This document shows positions 1-24,509 of a DNA stretch of 64,000 nucleotides, piece by piece (within the stretch, counting starts at the first letter, position 1; each line of letters starts with the position of its first letter). The position numbers and the translations under genes are program-made. The notes beneath the pieces are model-generated. The model made no database searches. It was not told the DNA's origin and worked only from the letters and a program-made list of their open reading frames with translations. Where the stretch lies: assembly GCA_963693365.1 (NCBI GenBank), contig CAVNZM010000017.1, positions 2,728,001 through 2,792,000 of the forward strand, read 5' to 3'. The stretch comes from Amoebidium appalachense (lineage: Eukaryota > Ichthyosporea).

Positions 1-21
1 GGGGGGGGGGGGGGGGCATAC

Positions 22-11209
<11,188 letters not shown>

Positions 11210-12232
11210 AGTTGCCAGCTCACAGTTTTGTCTCCGTATAACTAGTAAATGGCGTGAAATGCAAAATAGCACCCCTAAACTTATATAAAGGAAAACACTT
11301 ACGCCGTTTGCTACGTTCAACGATCAAAAAGGGAGACCAATGAGCAAATGGTCTAACCAGGCACACGTGGCTCAATGTTTGTGTTAATTGTGGTGTGCAA
11401 CCGACCTCAGAAGAAATGTAGTGATGCAGATAAATGTATCGAGCTTGTACCACATACAATGGGTGTCCTGCCTTGAAATCTATCTAGATCACCATGGCCA
11501 GTTGCATTGGTTCGATGATGGATAAGCAAACCCACCCAACAAATTGCCACAAATTGCAGGTGCTTCGCGCCGGAATGATGCCAAAAAAAGCAAAATGGGT
11601 TAAAAAACGGCCCTATAATTTTTCTAAAGTTGGCTCAAATGCATAAACTTGGTAACTACTATTCTATGCTTGTTCCTGAGTTATTATTGCACAAAAAATA
11701 AACACCTACAAAATGCACGAAGTGCTTTTCCGCCCTGACGGCGTTCCTGGCGTGTCGTCAGCGCACAACCAGAATTAATCTAAAACAGATAACTTACAAG
11801 AACAATATTACAACACTGTTACTAACATATGGGCGTAATGTAGTGTTTTATGACGTCATAAATGTGCAGACTATTTCGTGCAAGGCGGGCACATGGCCGC
11901 ATGCGTCAAAGCCACGCCATTGAGCGGGACAATCCTCGCCCAGTGCTTTCTTGCCATATATGGTTAGGTAGGCTCATTGAAATTCCCTATTCCGATTGGT
12001 GCGCTACTTTACAGTGTTCCTATTGGGTGGCGACTGACCTCAAACGCAGCCTCTCATCTATAAAACCTGTTCCGTTCGTGATCATTTCACACTGCCAGCC
12101 TTCAACAAAAAATTTTTTTTCATGCTCTAACACAAAGAAGCGTCCACACAATTGCAATCACCTCTTATTCACAAAAATCTGGTAAACAACGCACATTATT
12201 TCATCTTTTTGAAAAGTTTTGTTGCTTCAAAA
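11210..12232. other. Head-to-head spacer between COQ1 and the alcohol dehydrogenase gene
   Basis: About 1 kb between two divergent start codons, unusually free of microsatellites and G/C homopolymers. I see no coding region in it. It probably holds both promoters. Confidence 0.7.
11851..12065 (+). promoter_or_regulatory. Putative promoter elements of the alcohol dehydrogenase gene
   Basis: A palindromic CRE core TGACGTCA lies at 11851-11858, inverted CCAAT boxes (ATTGG) at 11995-11999 and 12022-12026, and a TATA box TATAAAA at 12059-12065, 168 bp before the start codon. Order and spacing fit a Pol II core promoter, with transcription starting near 12090. This is motif evidence only. Confidence 0.5.
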
Positions 12233-13400
12233 ATGGCGACTATTCTCCTCCCACGCCAGATGATTGTCGGTGGCGGTAGCGTCGCCCAGCTTCCTAGAGT
12301 TGTTGCCTCCCTCGGTTTCCGCAAACCTCTCATTCTTTCTGATGCCTTTCTCAAGCAAATAGGCCAAGTTGACAAAGTGAGCGGCCTTTTGGACAACGCA
12401 AATATCAAACACACAACATGCACAGACACAATCCCCGACCCCACCTCTGATAGTGTCGATTTGGTCGTTTCGAGAATCAAAGCAGACAAGAATGACGGTA
12501 TCATTGCCTTGGGGGGAGGGAGTCCCATGGACACAGCTAAAGCCGCGGGTGTTTTGGCTACACACGGGGGCAAGATGAGAGACTACAAAGCGCCGCGTTC
12601 TTTCGACAACGACTCGATGAAACTAATTGCCATCCCAACTACCGCCGGGACGGGTTCTGAGGCAACACGGTTCACCATCGTTACAGACGTCGAGAGTGGT
12701 GAAAAGATGTTGTGCATCGGTCTTGCCTATCTCCCCACCGCTGCTATTGTCGACTATGAATTCACAATGAAGAAGCCCCTCCGGCTGACAGCAGACACGG
12801 GGATAGACAGTCTCACACACGCCATTGAGGCATACGTGAGCGCAAAACGAAACCCGTTCGCCGATACTTTTGCACTCGCGGCTATGAAGGCGATAAGTGA
12901 AAACATCCGCACTGTGTGCACTACGCCCGACAACAGGCCGGCGCGCGAGGCCATGATGCTCGCAGCCACACAGGCAGGCATTGCATTCTCAAACTCATCC
13001 GTGTGTTTGGTTCACGGAATGTCCCGGCCTTTGGGTGCGTTTTTCCACATCCCCCATGGTCTTTCTAACGCCATGCTGCTCCCCGCCATCACCGCATTCT
13101 CCGCCGGCGCCGCGTCAAAGAGGTATGCAGAATGTTCCAGACAGATGGGTTGGGCCACGAACGCAGACAGCGATGACAAAGCCATTTCCATTCCTCCTGG
13201 ATGGGTTAAAGAAGCTCAACACGGACTTGAAGGTGCCCACGCTTGCCGATTATGGCGTGTCACGTGACAAGTTCTTCTCGGTCATTCCCACCATGGCTCA
13301 GCAGGCGTTGGCGTCCGGCTCACCCAACAACAACCCAAAGGTGCCGACACAGGCGGAGATCGAGAAACTGTTTGCGGACATTTATGATGGCAAGGCATGA
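12233..13400 (+). CDS. Iron-containing (group III) alcohol dehydrogenase, intronless, one frameshift
   Basis: This is an NAD(P)-dependent Fe-type alcohol dehydrogenase that interconverts alcohols and aldehydes or ketones; the substrate cannot be read from sequence. Family motifs are the nucleotide-binding GGGSPMDTAKA (94-104), TTAGTGSEAT (136-145) and the metal ligands Asp192, His196, His261 and His275 in DSLTHAIEAY and HGMSRPLGAFFHIPHGLSNA. Their 4/65/14 spacing is close to E. coli FucO. The ATG is in good context (AAAATGG) and matches the usual N-terminus. About residue 317, near 13175-13200, the frame shifts by one surplus base (probably in ATTCCTCC) and continues through LLDGLKKLN and ASGSPNNNPKVPT to a stop at 13398-13400. 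Corrected length is about 388 residues, normal for the family. It is the only intronless protein gene here, consistent with acquisition from bacteria. Confidence 0.92.
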
Positions 13401-13660
13401 GCGGGCATCGGGTGACGAAGAGGCATTAGCAATTATCGTACTGCCCGTTGTCGCTTACACACTGAGTGGGTGAATCTCTTTTTATCGCTTCTTCACTTTT
13501 TCCGAAAGTTATTTCTCTGTGCTACACATGAACGTGTTTCGTGGTGCCACTGGATGTATCTACAGGTAATGTTTGAGAAGCACCTTCTTTGTTTCTTTTT
13601 GTTGGTGGGGACGGGGAGGGAAGGGTATGAGGGAGGCGGGGGGGTTAAAAGGAGGGAGAG

Positions 13661-13701
<41 letters not shown>

Positions 13702-14072
13702 GGTGTTGCCCCACATATAACATACGAGGGTTTAGTATTTAATTTTTAAATGATCGGGGACGACTGCGCATGTTGCCGTTTCTAAACAAATTAGGGAAAT
13801 GTGCGCAAAAACGACTTGATATCTCGAAATTTGGTCCCATATATTGCAGAAACATCCCAGCTGGCCCTGCAGGATGTGGATATCATTTTTTGGTGACCCA
13901 ACGGCTACCATGTCTCCCCAGTCCCCCCCTCCCCCCTCCTCCCCCCCTCCCCCTCCCCCCTCCCCTTCTCCCCCTTTCCAGCCCCTCCCCCCCCAAACAC
14001 ACACACACACACATGTACACACACCACAGCAACACACGTATACACACACACACACAGGCACTACCTTAAGCT

Positions 14073-14103
<31 letters not shown>

Positions 14104-14571
14104 TTGCCTGCTTATTATGCATACTCTGTGTGGTTTGCACTCTGCATCGTGTTGTCCGTTGTTATGTGTACTTCGTGCTTTATGGCCTATTCAACACCCC
14201 GCCTTCCCCCACCCCCGCCTCGGACCCCCCCTTTCACATGTGCGCATGCCAACTCAATTTAATACAAGCCCCTTGCCAACCCTCTTTCCCCCCTCCCCCC
14301 CCCCCCCCCCCCCCCCCCTCCCAACCACCACCACCACCACCACCACCACCACTGCACTCCCGCCTGTCCCACTCAACCCAACAACTCTTTGCCAGTCACG
14401 GCATGTGCATGGAGATGTATCTCGATCGCGTCAGCCATATATGATTTGCAATTGCATGCCTCCGGATCCATGGCCACTCTAAATACCCCTGCCCCGGGAG
14501 CCCCCCTCCCCTCCCCCTCTCCCCCACCACCCCGTGGAGCCCCAGGTACTGTGGCCGGGCCGACCCCCCCC

Positions 14572-14620
<49 letters not shown>

Positions 14621-14871
14621 CACCACCATGGCCACCACCAAAAACTTGATATACACACCCCCCCCCCCCCCCCCCCCCCAATCACCACCATGGCCACCAC
14701 CAAAAACTTGATATACACATGTGCACACATGCATCCCGACTGCCATCGGTAGCTATTATAAAGGGCCTCAATTGGATTGATCCCAAGCCAGTGTGATCAC
14801 CACTAGCCGCAATCGTACCACACACTGAGCTCGATCGCGACCATCTCGAGCTCAGAATCATTATTTTTTGT

Positions 14872-14904
<33 letters not shown>

Positions 14905-15419
14905 CCCCTTTTCCTCCATAATGATAATGATTACAACGTACGATAGTATATATACGGACATACTCATAATTATATAGGCCCATGCCTTGCTGCAAACATA
15001 ACTAACATGTTGCATAATTTAAAGTTGTACAGATCTATGCCATACTACATATATATCCAGTCTAATTTGCTTTCTTTATCGCTCATGAGTGAAAAAAAAG
15101 GTGATATTCAACATATTATTTTCAAGTCTAGTCCTTCCCATTACTTGAACTTTGGTGATGGTACGTGGTGGTGATGGTGATGGTGATGGTGATGGTGGTG
15201 GTGGTTGGGGGGGGGGGGGGGGGGGAGGGGGGGGTAAATGCGTCATAAAGTACGAAGTACACATGAACAACGGATAACACGGATATGGTCATGCTTGGTT
15301 TCTTTTCTTTTCTTTTTCTTTTCTTTTTTTTTTGGTTTCTTTTCTTTTCTGTTCTTTTTTTTTTATTTGCGTACGTGTGTTTTCATGTGCACATGTCACT
15401 GCATTGGAGTGAATATGCG

Positions 15420-15479
<60 letters not shown>

Positions 15480-16310
15480 CGCGCCCGCGCTTGTGCATGT
15501 GCGTGTGTGTGTGTGTGTGTGTATGTAATTCTGTGCGCGAATTTATGATTTTGTGTGTGCGTTAACAATTGTATTTGTGTGTGCACGCGGCGCCGCGACG
15601 TTCGTGTGTGTCTGTGAGTACATAAACTGGTGTGGGCAGAACTCACGATCCACACCCCACCAAAAAAGATCACACCTTCTCAGACACCATCATAACAGTT
15701 CGCCGACCATTTATTTGTCAAAAGCAAAAAAAAACTCAAAACTTAACCCGGTGTATGAATTATAGCAAACAATTATAATGTATAAAACCATAAAATTAAT
15801 GTCCGGACCGGGGGCTCTACTGTTCACATCCTTCATATGATTCTCTCTTTCGCAGAACAGAGAACTCGCCCAAGTCTTAAGTGCCTTGTTTTTCCTTTTT
15901 TTTTTTGTTCTCTTAAATTAACCAAAGAAGCAAAACACCGTTTTTAAATCCCTGAAAAAAACATTCAATTAAACAACCATGTTTACACCATTATCAAAGC
16001 AACCCAGAAAGAAGCCTGGGAAACAACACAACGCAACAGGCTAGTTAAAACTAAACAGGAGGGATTTCCATTTCTATTAGCGTTCCGTATCACTCTGTTC
16101 CACTTGTCCAGTGAATCGAAAAAAAAGTTAAAAAGCATTAACCGATTACGTGCGAATACATTTTGCCATTTTTGTGGGGAAGAAAGACCGAGAAAGCAAC
16201 CAGGATACCCTTTTGGCTTCCGCCTTTTATCACTTCTCGCAAATTAACGTTTTTCGCTATCATTTCCAGAACTTCTAACCAATTGTGCAATAACCTTTAC
16301 CATCCACACC

Positions 16311-16341
<31 letters not shown>

Positions 16342-16447
16342 GCCCCCTTCCCCTTTCTCACTCCTCTCCAATCCCACACCAACCCACTAACCCATATTTG
16401 GCCGCTGAGGAGTAGAACCCCCACTCCCTCCCCCCCCCGCACTGCTA
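13401..16447. other. Spacer between convergent ADH and the 16.4-24.8 kb gene
   Basis: It holds G/C homopolymers, a (GGT)n tract at 15165-15205, a GT tract at 15424-15472, one dispersed-repeat copy in the opposite orientation (14104-14196) and an AT-richer stretch at 15620-16300 that is probably the 3' flank of the minus-strand gene. I see no gene. Confidence 0.6.
14104..14196 (+). repeat. Dispersed repeat family A, reversed copy
   Basis: The only clear copy in the opposite orientation (CTTATTATGCATACTCTGTG to CTATTCAACACCCC). It lies in the ADH downstream spacer, outside any gene model. Confidence 0.8.
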
Positions 16448-16870
16448 CTAAACTTTCTCGTCATGGTTGTAGGCATACTCTGTCTCCTCTCCATCGCCAA
16501 CCCCTGGCCCCCTGCCCCTCCTTCCGGTGTACCCGTCTCCCTCCTCTCTCCCCTCTCCCCCCGCTCCTGTGGGGGAATCCCCCCTGCCTGGTTGTGCGTT
16601 CGAGCGCTTGCGCACGAGCGGAAGGGTGGTGGTGGTGGGTTGAGGCGGGGGAGGTGGGGGAGGCGGTGGGGAGAGGTCTGGGTTTGTCGGGTACGTGTCT
16701 GTGTCTTCGAGGGAGTCGATCTGCTTGCGAAGGAGACGGCACCGCCTGCTCGGGGGGAAGGGGGTTATTAGAGTGCGCTACCGAAAACAAGTGCACATTC
16801 TCGACGGAAAAGACAAGATTTTGCAAAGCACACACAGAGTATACATCATGATCACCCGGCCGGGGGGAGA

Positions 16871-16914
<44 letters not shown>

Positions 16915-17043
16915 TTTGTTGCCGAGTACGACGTACACATTCTGGAAGGACAACACAATGCAGATAGCAGAGCACACGCTAACAAGTATGCATAATAATG
17001 ACGAACCCATCATCAAGAAGCCGGAGGCGTCCACGAGAAGAAA

Positions 17044-17081
<38 letters not shown>

Positions 17082-17800
17082 GAATGCGTCAAAAAGTACG
17101 AAGTACACAAGAACAAACGGATAACACGATGCAGAATGCAAGCCATACATAAAGAGTATGCATAATAAGCAGAGCCCGTCCTCAGGCGGGGGCCCACGGG
17201 AGGGGGGGGGGGGGGGGGGATTAGACGTAATGCTTAGAATCGGTGGATTAAGGTGTAAATAAGACGAGTGGCCGACGGGTGTGCATGTGTTGCATGTGAT
17301 GTTTGCCATGTAGCTGTTCCTTCCCCCCCCCCCCCCCCCCCCTCCCCCCCTCCCTCCTCCTTCCCTCCCCCTACCCCCTTCTCTCTTACCTTCGTGACGG
17401 TGTGGGTGTTAAGTGTGTGCGTGCCCCCCCCCCCCCCCCCCCCCCTTTTTTTTGGTGGGGGGGGAGGGGAGGGGGATGTGGATGCACATGAAATGAAGAG
17501 ACCATAAAACACAAACACACACAAAACGACACAACACAACACCCACAAAACCAAAAAAGCAAAACAAAACACAAAAAAACAGAACTACATTGACACGTAC
17601 ATGTCAGTGGTGGTTGCAGCAACCCGTGCAGCCAGCAGACCCTTTGTTGCCTGGCGGCACTCCGAGGCAATCCTCTCCTCCGCATCCCTCATCCGCGCTA
17701 AGTCTTCACTGATCTGCTTGAGCTGTGGGGTGTGTACGTGTGTACGTGTACGTGTGTGTAGGTGTGTGTGGAAGTGTGTGAAAGGGTGTGTGTGTGTGTA

Positions 17801-17861
<61 letters not shown>

Positions 17862-17882
17862 TGGTGGTGATGGTGTGTGTGT

Positions 17883-17915
<33 letters not shown>

Positions 17916-18026
17916 GAAATGTGGTATAGAGACTGACTTACAATTGCTATGCATACACCCACAGACACACATGAGGACACGTAATTCACCTATGTACCCC
18001 CCCCCCCCCCCCCCCCCCCCCCCCAC

Positions 18027-18086
<60 letters not shown>

Positions 18087-18103
18087 GGGAAGAAGAAAGG
18101 GAG

Positions 18104-18139
<36 letters not shown>

Positions 18140-18204
18140 AACCCAAGAGGCGAGTGTGAGCAACAAGGCAAGGAGACCAAGCCCATGGGGGATATAACCA
18201 CTAT

Positions 18205-18235
<31 letters not shown>

Positions 18236-18557
18236 AAACAAACAAACAAACAAACAAACAAAAAAAAAATAAAAAATAACTATCCCACCTACCTACCCTC
18301 TGGTCTGTGACTGCCAGCCAGTCACATGCGCCACCAACCCCATATCCTCCATAAGAAGCCAAAAAACAAAAAACAAAACAATAAAATAAAATAAATAAAA
18401 ATATACATTTTTTTTTTTTTTTTAAAAAAAAAAGGAGCAACAGAGGAAGGAGATGCAAGATGCAAGACAAGTCGAAAATCAGACAAGGCACAGCCATAAC
18501 CCGGGGAAATCCAAACCGGTCCGTCCTCCCTCTCCCCCCCAAAATCACAAACAATCA

Positions 18558-18624
<67 letters not shown>

Positions 18625-19462
18625 ACCCTCTTGTCTATAGCCTCCGACTGCCACCCAGCCACATGCGCCACCAACCCCTTATCCCACATAAGCTGCGCCT
18701 CCACCTGTTGCCTCCTCACCTCAGAGTCCCTCCTCTTCAGCAACCCTCCCACATCCTCCCCTACGTGCCCCTGCCCGTTTGCGTTTACGTTTATGTTCCC
18801 GTTTACGTCGCGCGAATGTCGACGGAAGGGCGTTTGGGAGATGAGCGGGCGGGGGAGGAGTGGGCCTGGGGTGGTTGGGGGTGCGAAGGCCGAAGGGTGC
18901 GGGTGCGGGTGGGTTCCGTTGATGGATGGCGGTGTCATTAGAGGGGGTTTGCCTGCTGCGGCGGCTGTGGTGGTGGTGGTGGGGGGAGGGGGGAAGGGGG
19001 GGGGGGGGGGGGGGGGGGGGAGAGAGAGAGAGAGAGAGAGAGGGGGGGAGGGGGGAGGGAGAAGAGAGGGGGACGGGGAAACGGGGAGGGGGAGGGGAGG
19101 GAAGGTTATTTGAGTTAGGCTTCTGTATGAATGTTTGTGTGGGTGTATGTCTGTGTTTTTTGTATGGTGTGCGTGTGTGTGTGTTGAGGGGAATGGAGGG
19201 GGAGATGGTTGTGTGAATATGTTGTGTTATAGGTGTTTTGTGTTGCCATGTAATTTGGTGAGTTGTCCTGGTGTGTGTGAGTATGTATGTGTTCGTGTGT
19301 GTGAACGCGCGCGCGTATGTGTGCAGGCGTGTGGATGTTTATGTGGACATGGGTGTGTTCGGCCGTGTTTAACAGAGGATGTGCAGGTAGCCTCACCCCC
19401 CCCCCCCACACACACACACACCCCTTTCTCTCTCTCTCTCTTTATTCTTTTGTGTGTGTGTG

Positions 19463-19513
<51 letters not shown>

Positions 19514-21477
19514 AAGGAGGGCATTTACCAGAAGACACGGGAATTCCAGCAGGAGTATAGGGTGTACCGACAGAGGGACGGTGAAAGGGTGTCTGCTGCT
19601 GCTGGTGCATCCACAGGGGGGGGTCCAAGCGGCACGGCATTAGCCCCCCCAATGATCCCGGGGGATTGCTGCGGCGTTGCTGATTGGTGCATGTTTGGCG
19701 TCGACATTTGCCTCGCGGGGGGGATCGGAGCAAACCGGCTCACCTTTTGGGGGGTTTCAATAGCCGTTTGCGTAAATTGGGTGGTAGCTCCCCCAACTCC
19801 CCCTCCTACGGGAGCGGAGTCGCGTCTTTCCATCGCGAAAAAACGAGATGTCGCGTCACCGTTTACTCCGCTGGGCGCCGGGGAGGGAGAGGGAGAGGGG
19901 GAGTGGGAGTGGGAGTGGTTGGCGGAGGCGGCGGCGGCGGAGGGGACAGGAGCGGAAAAGCTACGTTCGAGGGGTATGGGGGGGTGGATACTGAAGGGCG
20001 GCTCAGGTCTATTGTCGCTGCGTAGAGAGTTATTGGAGTTCGCGTTCGTATCGCCGCCCAAAGAAGACCCCCCCCTTTCGCTGTCTCTCCTCTCGAGCTC
20101 AAGCGGGCGTCTCTCCCGCTCCGTCTCCCTCTCTCTTTCCCTCTCTCTCTCTCTCTGCCTCTGCCTCTCCTTCTCCTTTGACTGTTCTACCGCCATCCTC
20201 TCCCTCTCTCTCTCCCTGTCTCTCGCTCTGTCTTTCTGTTCTCTTTCCTGTTCAGGTGTAACTGTTCCCGCGTTCGCAAACAGAGTCTGCGCGACCCCGT
20301 TCGTGTTTTTACCTCCATCGGCCCTGTTATGTTCTTGTTGCGTGGGTGGGCGTGGGGGTTCCTTGTTTTCGTGCTTGGGCGTCTCTGGCGCCGCGGATCC
20401 GTTCATACCCGTGTGTGCGTGCGGGTGTGGGTGGGCGGGAGGGTGGGGGAGTGATGGGGGTACGGGTGGCTGGGGTGAATGATGTTGGCTGCTTGCTGCG
20501 TCTGTAAAAAAAGACAAAAACGGTGTCAGTAACTCTTCTTGAACCCTCCATGACGCCCCCCCCTCCCCCCCTCGTTCAATATTATTACCACGAAATGAAC
20601 GGCGAAACGAATGGAATGCGAGCGCAAAAGAATACCTATACACACACGCACAAACACACAAACACAAACACACACACAACACACACACACAGAGACACAC
20701 ACACACGCACACACACACACATGCACACAGAGAGAGAGGGAGGGAGAGAGAGGCCTGCCCGTGCATCTCCCACACACATTACAAAACCACACACCATCCA
20801 CCCAGACACCCTTCTACACAAGTGTTTGCTTTGCACAGACAAAAGCCCCACCGCAGCAAAAACCACACACAAACAGAACCTCTATCACAGCCCACTTCTT
20901 CACATATGAACACCAGGGATATCTCACATGCAATGGGTCATTAGGCGTAAAAAAACCCCCCAGAGGAGGTTGGTGCATAATCTCATGTTTGCAATTTGGG
21001 TGTGGGCATGCAGGCATGCACCGACCATGAGCGGATGGGTGGAAGGGCAGGCAAAAATGGATGGGGAAGAAAGATCCTGGCGCCGGGGGCCCCGGGGGTG
21101 GGTGGGGGGGGGGGCATAGAATGCGGAACACGGTACGAAGTACGCATACACGACGAGAAGCATGGTGCAGGACACATGCAAAGGCAAACATTCAAGTATG
21201 CAACATCAGCCATGTGCACAGTATGCGTCATAAGCAGAGCCCATCCTCAGGGAGGACCGGGTGGGGGGGGCATAGAATGCGGAACACGGTACGACGTGCA
21301 ACTTATACACGGTGAGAAACAAAGGCAAAAATTCAAGTATGCAACATCGGCAACATGCGCAGTATGCAGCAGAGGCAGGGCCCATCCCCACAGGGGCCCA
21401 AGTCATCAATTGCACTTGTGGGGGAAAGAGGGGGGGGGGGGGTTGAATGTGGTGGTGGTGGTGGTGGTGTGGTGGGG

Positions 21478-21564
<87 letters not shown>

Positions 21565-22005
21565 CGTGTGCGCATATGTGTATGTGTATGTGCAAGTGTG
21601 TGTGTCTGTGTGTGTGTGCAGGTGTGTCTCTGTGTGTGTGTCTTAGGGCTGGCATGTCTCCTACCTGCATGTGCGGGTTGTTGGTCGAGCCTTGGCTGCC
21701 TTGGTACTTGGGGCCGAGGGGAGGGTAGCAAGTGCGGGTTAAGCGGTGGTGCCTGCGTGATGTTTTAAAGCGTCGGTATGAGGAAATATATAGGTCAGCC
21801 ATAAAGTACGGCCTGTACGCAGTTAAAGATGGGGCAGGGGCGGGGGCGGGGGTAAGGGCAGGGTGAGAGGGGGGGGGGGGGGGGGGGGGAGGGGGGAGGA
21901 AGGGGAGAGGGGGAATGTGTGCACTCGTGGGACACATGGAGAAGAAGGCACCGGGGTCCTCCCCGCCCCACACTTTAATACAAAAAATGGATACGAAAAG
22001 AACAG

Positions 22006-22036
<31 letters not shown>

Positions 22037-22581
22037 CAAACTGTATGTGTGACACACACCAAGTAGAAACCCCCCCCCTCCAAAAAAAAACTTTATGGGT
22101 GACATACTTCAACAAGACATGTCCTGTGTGAGCCCAAAATGTGTGGGCATGTGTGGATTTGAGTTTGTGTGTGTGAGTGTGCGTGTATTTCTATTTTCTT
22201 TGTGGGGGAAGGGGAGGGGGGGGGGGGGGGGGGGGGGTTGAATGCGGAATACGGTACGAAGTACATATACGATGGGAAGCATGGTGCAGGACACATGCAA
22301 AGGCAAACATTCATGTATGCAACATCAGCAATGCGCACAGTATCCGTCATAAGCAGAGCCCATCCTCAGGGAGGAGGGGGGGGGAGAGGGGGGGGGGGGG
22401 AGGGGGGGGGACGCAGGGCAGGGCAGTTGAATTGTGTGCACACATATCTATTGGTGACCATGCGCGTGCACGAAGCTTCATGGCCCATGAGCATGAGCGC
22501 ACAAGCAGGGACGCACGCACACACACAAACACACACACGCACGCACGCACGCACGCCCGCCCGCCTGCCCGCCCGCCCGCC

Positions 22582-22620
<39 letters not shown>

Positions 22621-23046
22621 GCACACACTCTCTCTCACACATGCATGCATGCACGCACACAATCACACATGCATGCACGCACTTACACACGCAAGGATAC
22701 AAATATCCACACAAACGCAAGCACGCAAGCACACACGAGTCTCACAAACGTGCACACACACACACACACACACACACCCACACATACACGTGTTCGTGCA
22801 TGCATGAGCCCACCTAATCACCTCAGACGCAAGAACGTGCGAAGGAGCTTCTGAAAGCACACAAAGACGCGCACAAACACATGAATTCACACGCACACAT
22901 GCACTCACACAACCGCCCATATCCACCTACCCAGCACCCAATCCCCCCACCCCCACCCCACCCCACCCCCTCCCCCCTCCCCACACACACACACACCCTC
23001 CCCCTCCTCCCCCCCCCCTCCCTGCCCCTCTCCCCCTCTCCCCCCC

Positions 23047-23077
<31 letters not shown>

Positions 23078-23446
23078 ATACGTACCTGCCCGGGTGGATG
23101 CGGAAACCTCGGTATACCAATCGGCTGGGGCAGAAGGGGGGCAGAGGGGTGCCGTTGTGCCCCGGGGGTAGCCATGAACCCCCCGTGACCCGCGCCCAGC
23201 AACCCGGGGGGGGTTTTGCAGGAGGGGGGTGGGTGCTGTGCCTTCGACGTGAGGTTGGCCTGCATCTTGGCTTGCACGTTCGGGTGCAGGTGTACACCCA
23301 GCTTGCCTGTGTCGAGACCCATGGGCCTGTGTGGAAAAGGGAAAAGAGAGGGGAGGGGTGTGTGGGTGGGGGGGGGGGGGGGGGGGGGGGGGGGGAGGGG
23401 GAGGAAGAGGGGGGGGGGGGGGGGAGGGGGGGGGGGGGGGAGGGGG

Positions 23447-23486
<40 letters not shown>

Positions 23487-24478
23487 GGGGGGGAGGGGGG
23501 AGAGGGGGGGGGGGGGGGGGGGGGGGTAGAATGTTGTGTTGTAAGGTGCGAAGAACACATTCATAATGGGCAACACAATGCAGAGTGCAAACCACGCATA
23601 AAAGAGCAAGCATGATAAGCAGAGTGCATCATCAAAGAGAGGGCGGGCGGGCGGGGCGGGCCGCCGGCCGGGGGGGGAGGGGGGGGGGGGAGGGGAGAGG
23701 GACAAGTAAAGAGAGTTCATAGGAGGAGCGGAAGAAGGGAAGCAGCAAGTGAGGCAGGGAGAGGGAGAGAGAACGGAGAGAAGCAAAAGAAGGGAGGAAG
23801 GCAAAAGAAAGATAGGGAGAGGGAGGGAGAGAGGGAAGAAGGAGGGCGCGAGGGAGAAGGGGAGACACACATAGACAGAGAGAGAGGGGGGGAGGGAATG
23901 AGGAAGAGTGGATAAGATTTAGCCAAGTACAATAAACATGAGGTTATTGTATTCAATTATTGGGTAAGCATGTGCCTGTAGTGGGGTGGTGGGGGACGCG
24001 GTGTCATACACTATGTGCGCGCGCGCGCGCGCACGTGTGTGTGTGTGCATGCGCGCACGTGCGTGTGTGCGCATGTCAGGAAGGGGGAGAGGGGGTGGGG
24101 CAGAGCAAAGTGCGATGGGAGACGGGGAGGGGGGTGGGGCGGGGGGGGAGGTGGGTGAAGTAAGGGGAGCTGTTCAAAAATGGCAAACTGCTAATGCTGA
24201 ATGCCAGAAGCCAACCAAGAAACATGGCGTGGGACATGATCAGAAGACACACATTGCGTATGGGGTGGTGGTGGTACGGCAGATGTGGTGCGGGAGAAAA
24301 AAGAGTGGCGTAGACACAGGCACTTTTGAAGATCTCTTTTGTTTTAGAGTGTTAAGCGTGTGCATGTCCGCATGTTGGGGGGGGGGGGGGGGGGGGGGGG
24401 GAAAGGGGGAGGGAAGAGGGGGTGTTCAAATGTGTTACGCCATAAGAAGCACACACTCACGACGGACAACAGAATGCC

Positions 24479-24509
<31 letters not shown>

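Noticed and set aside
22520-22625. Array of GCAC/GCCC tetranucleotides as a possible CRISPR or ordered repeat
   Set aside because: It is a simple tetranucleotide tract with no spacers.
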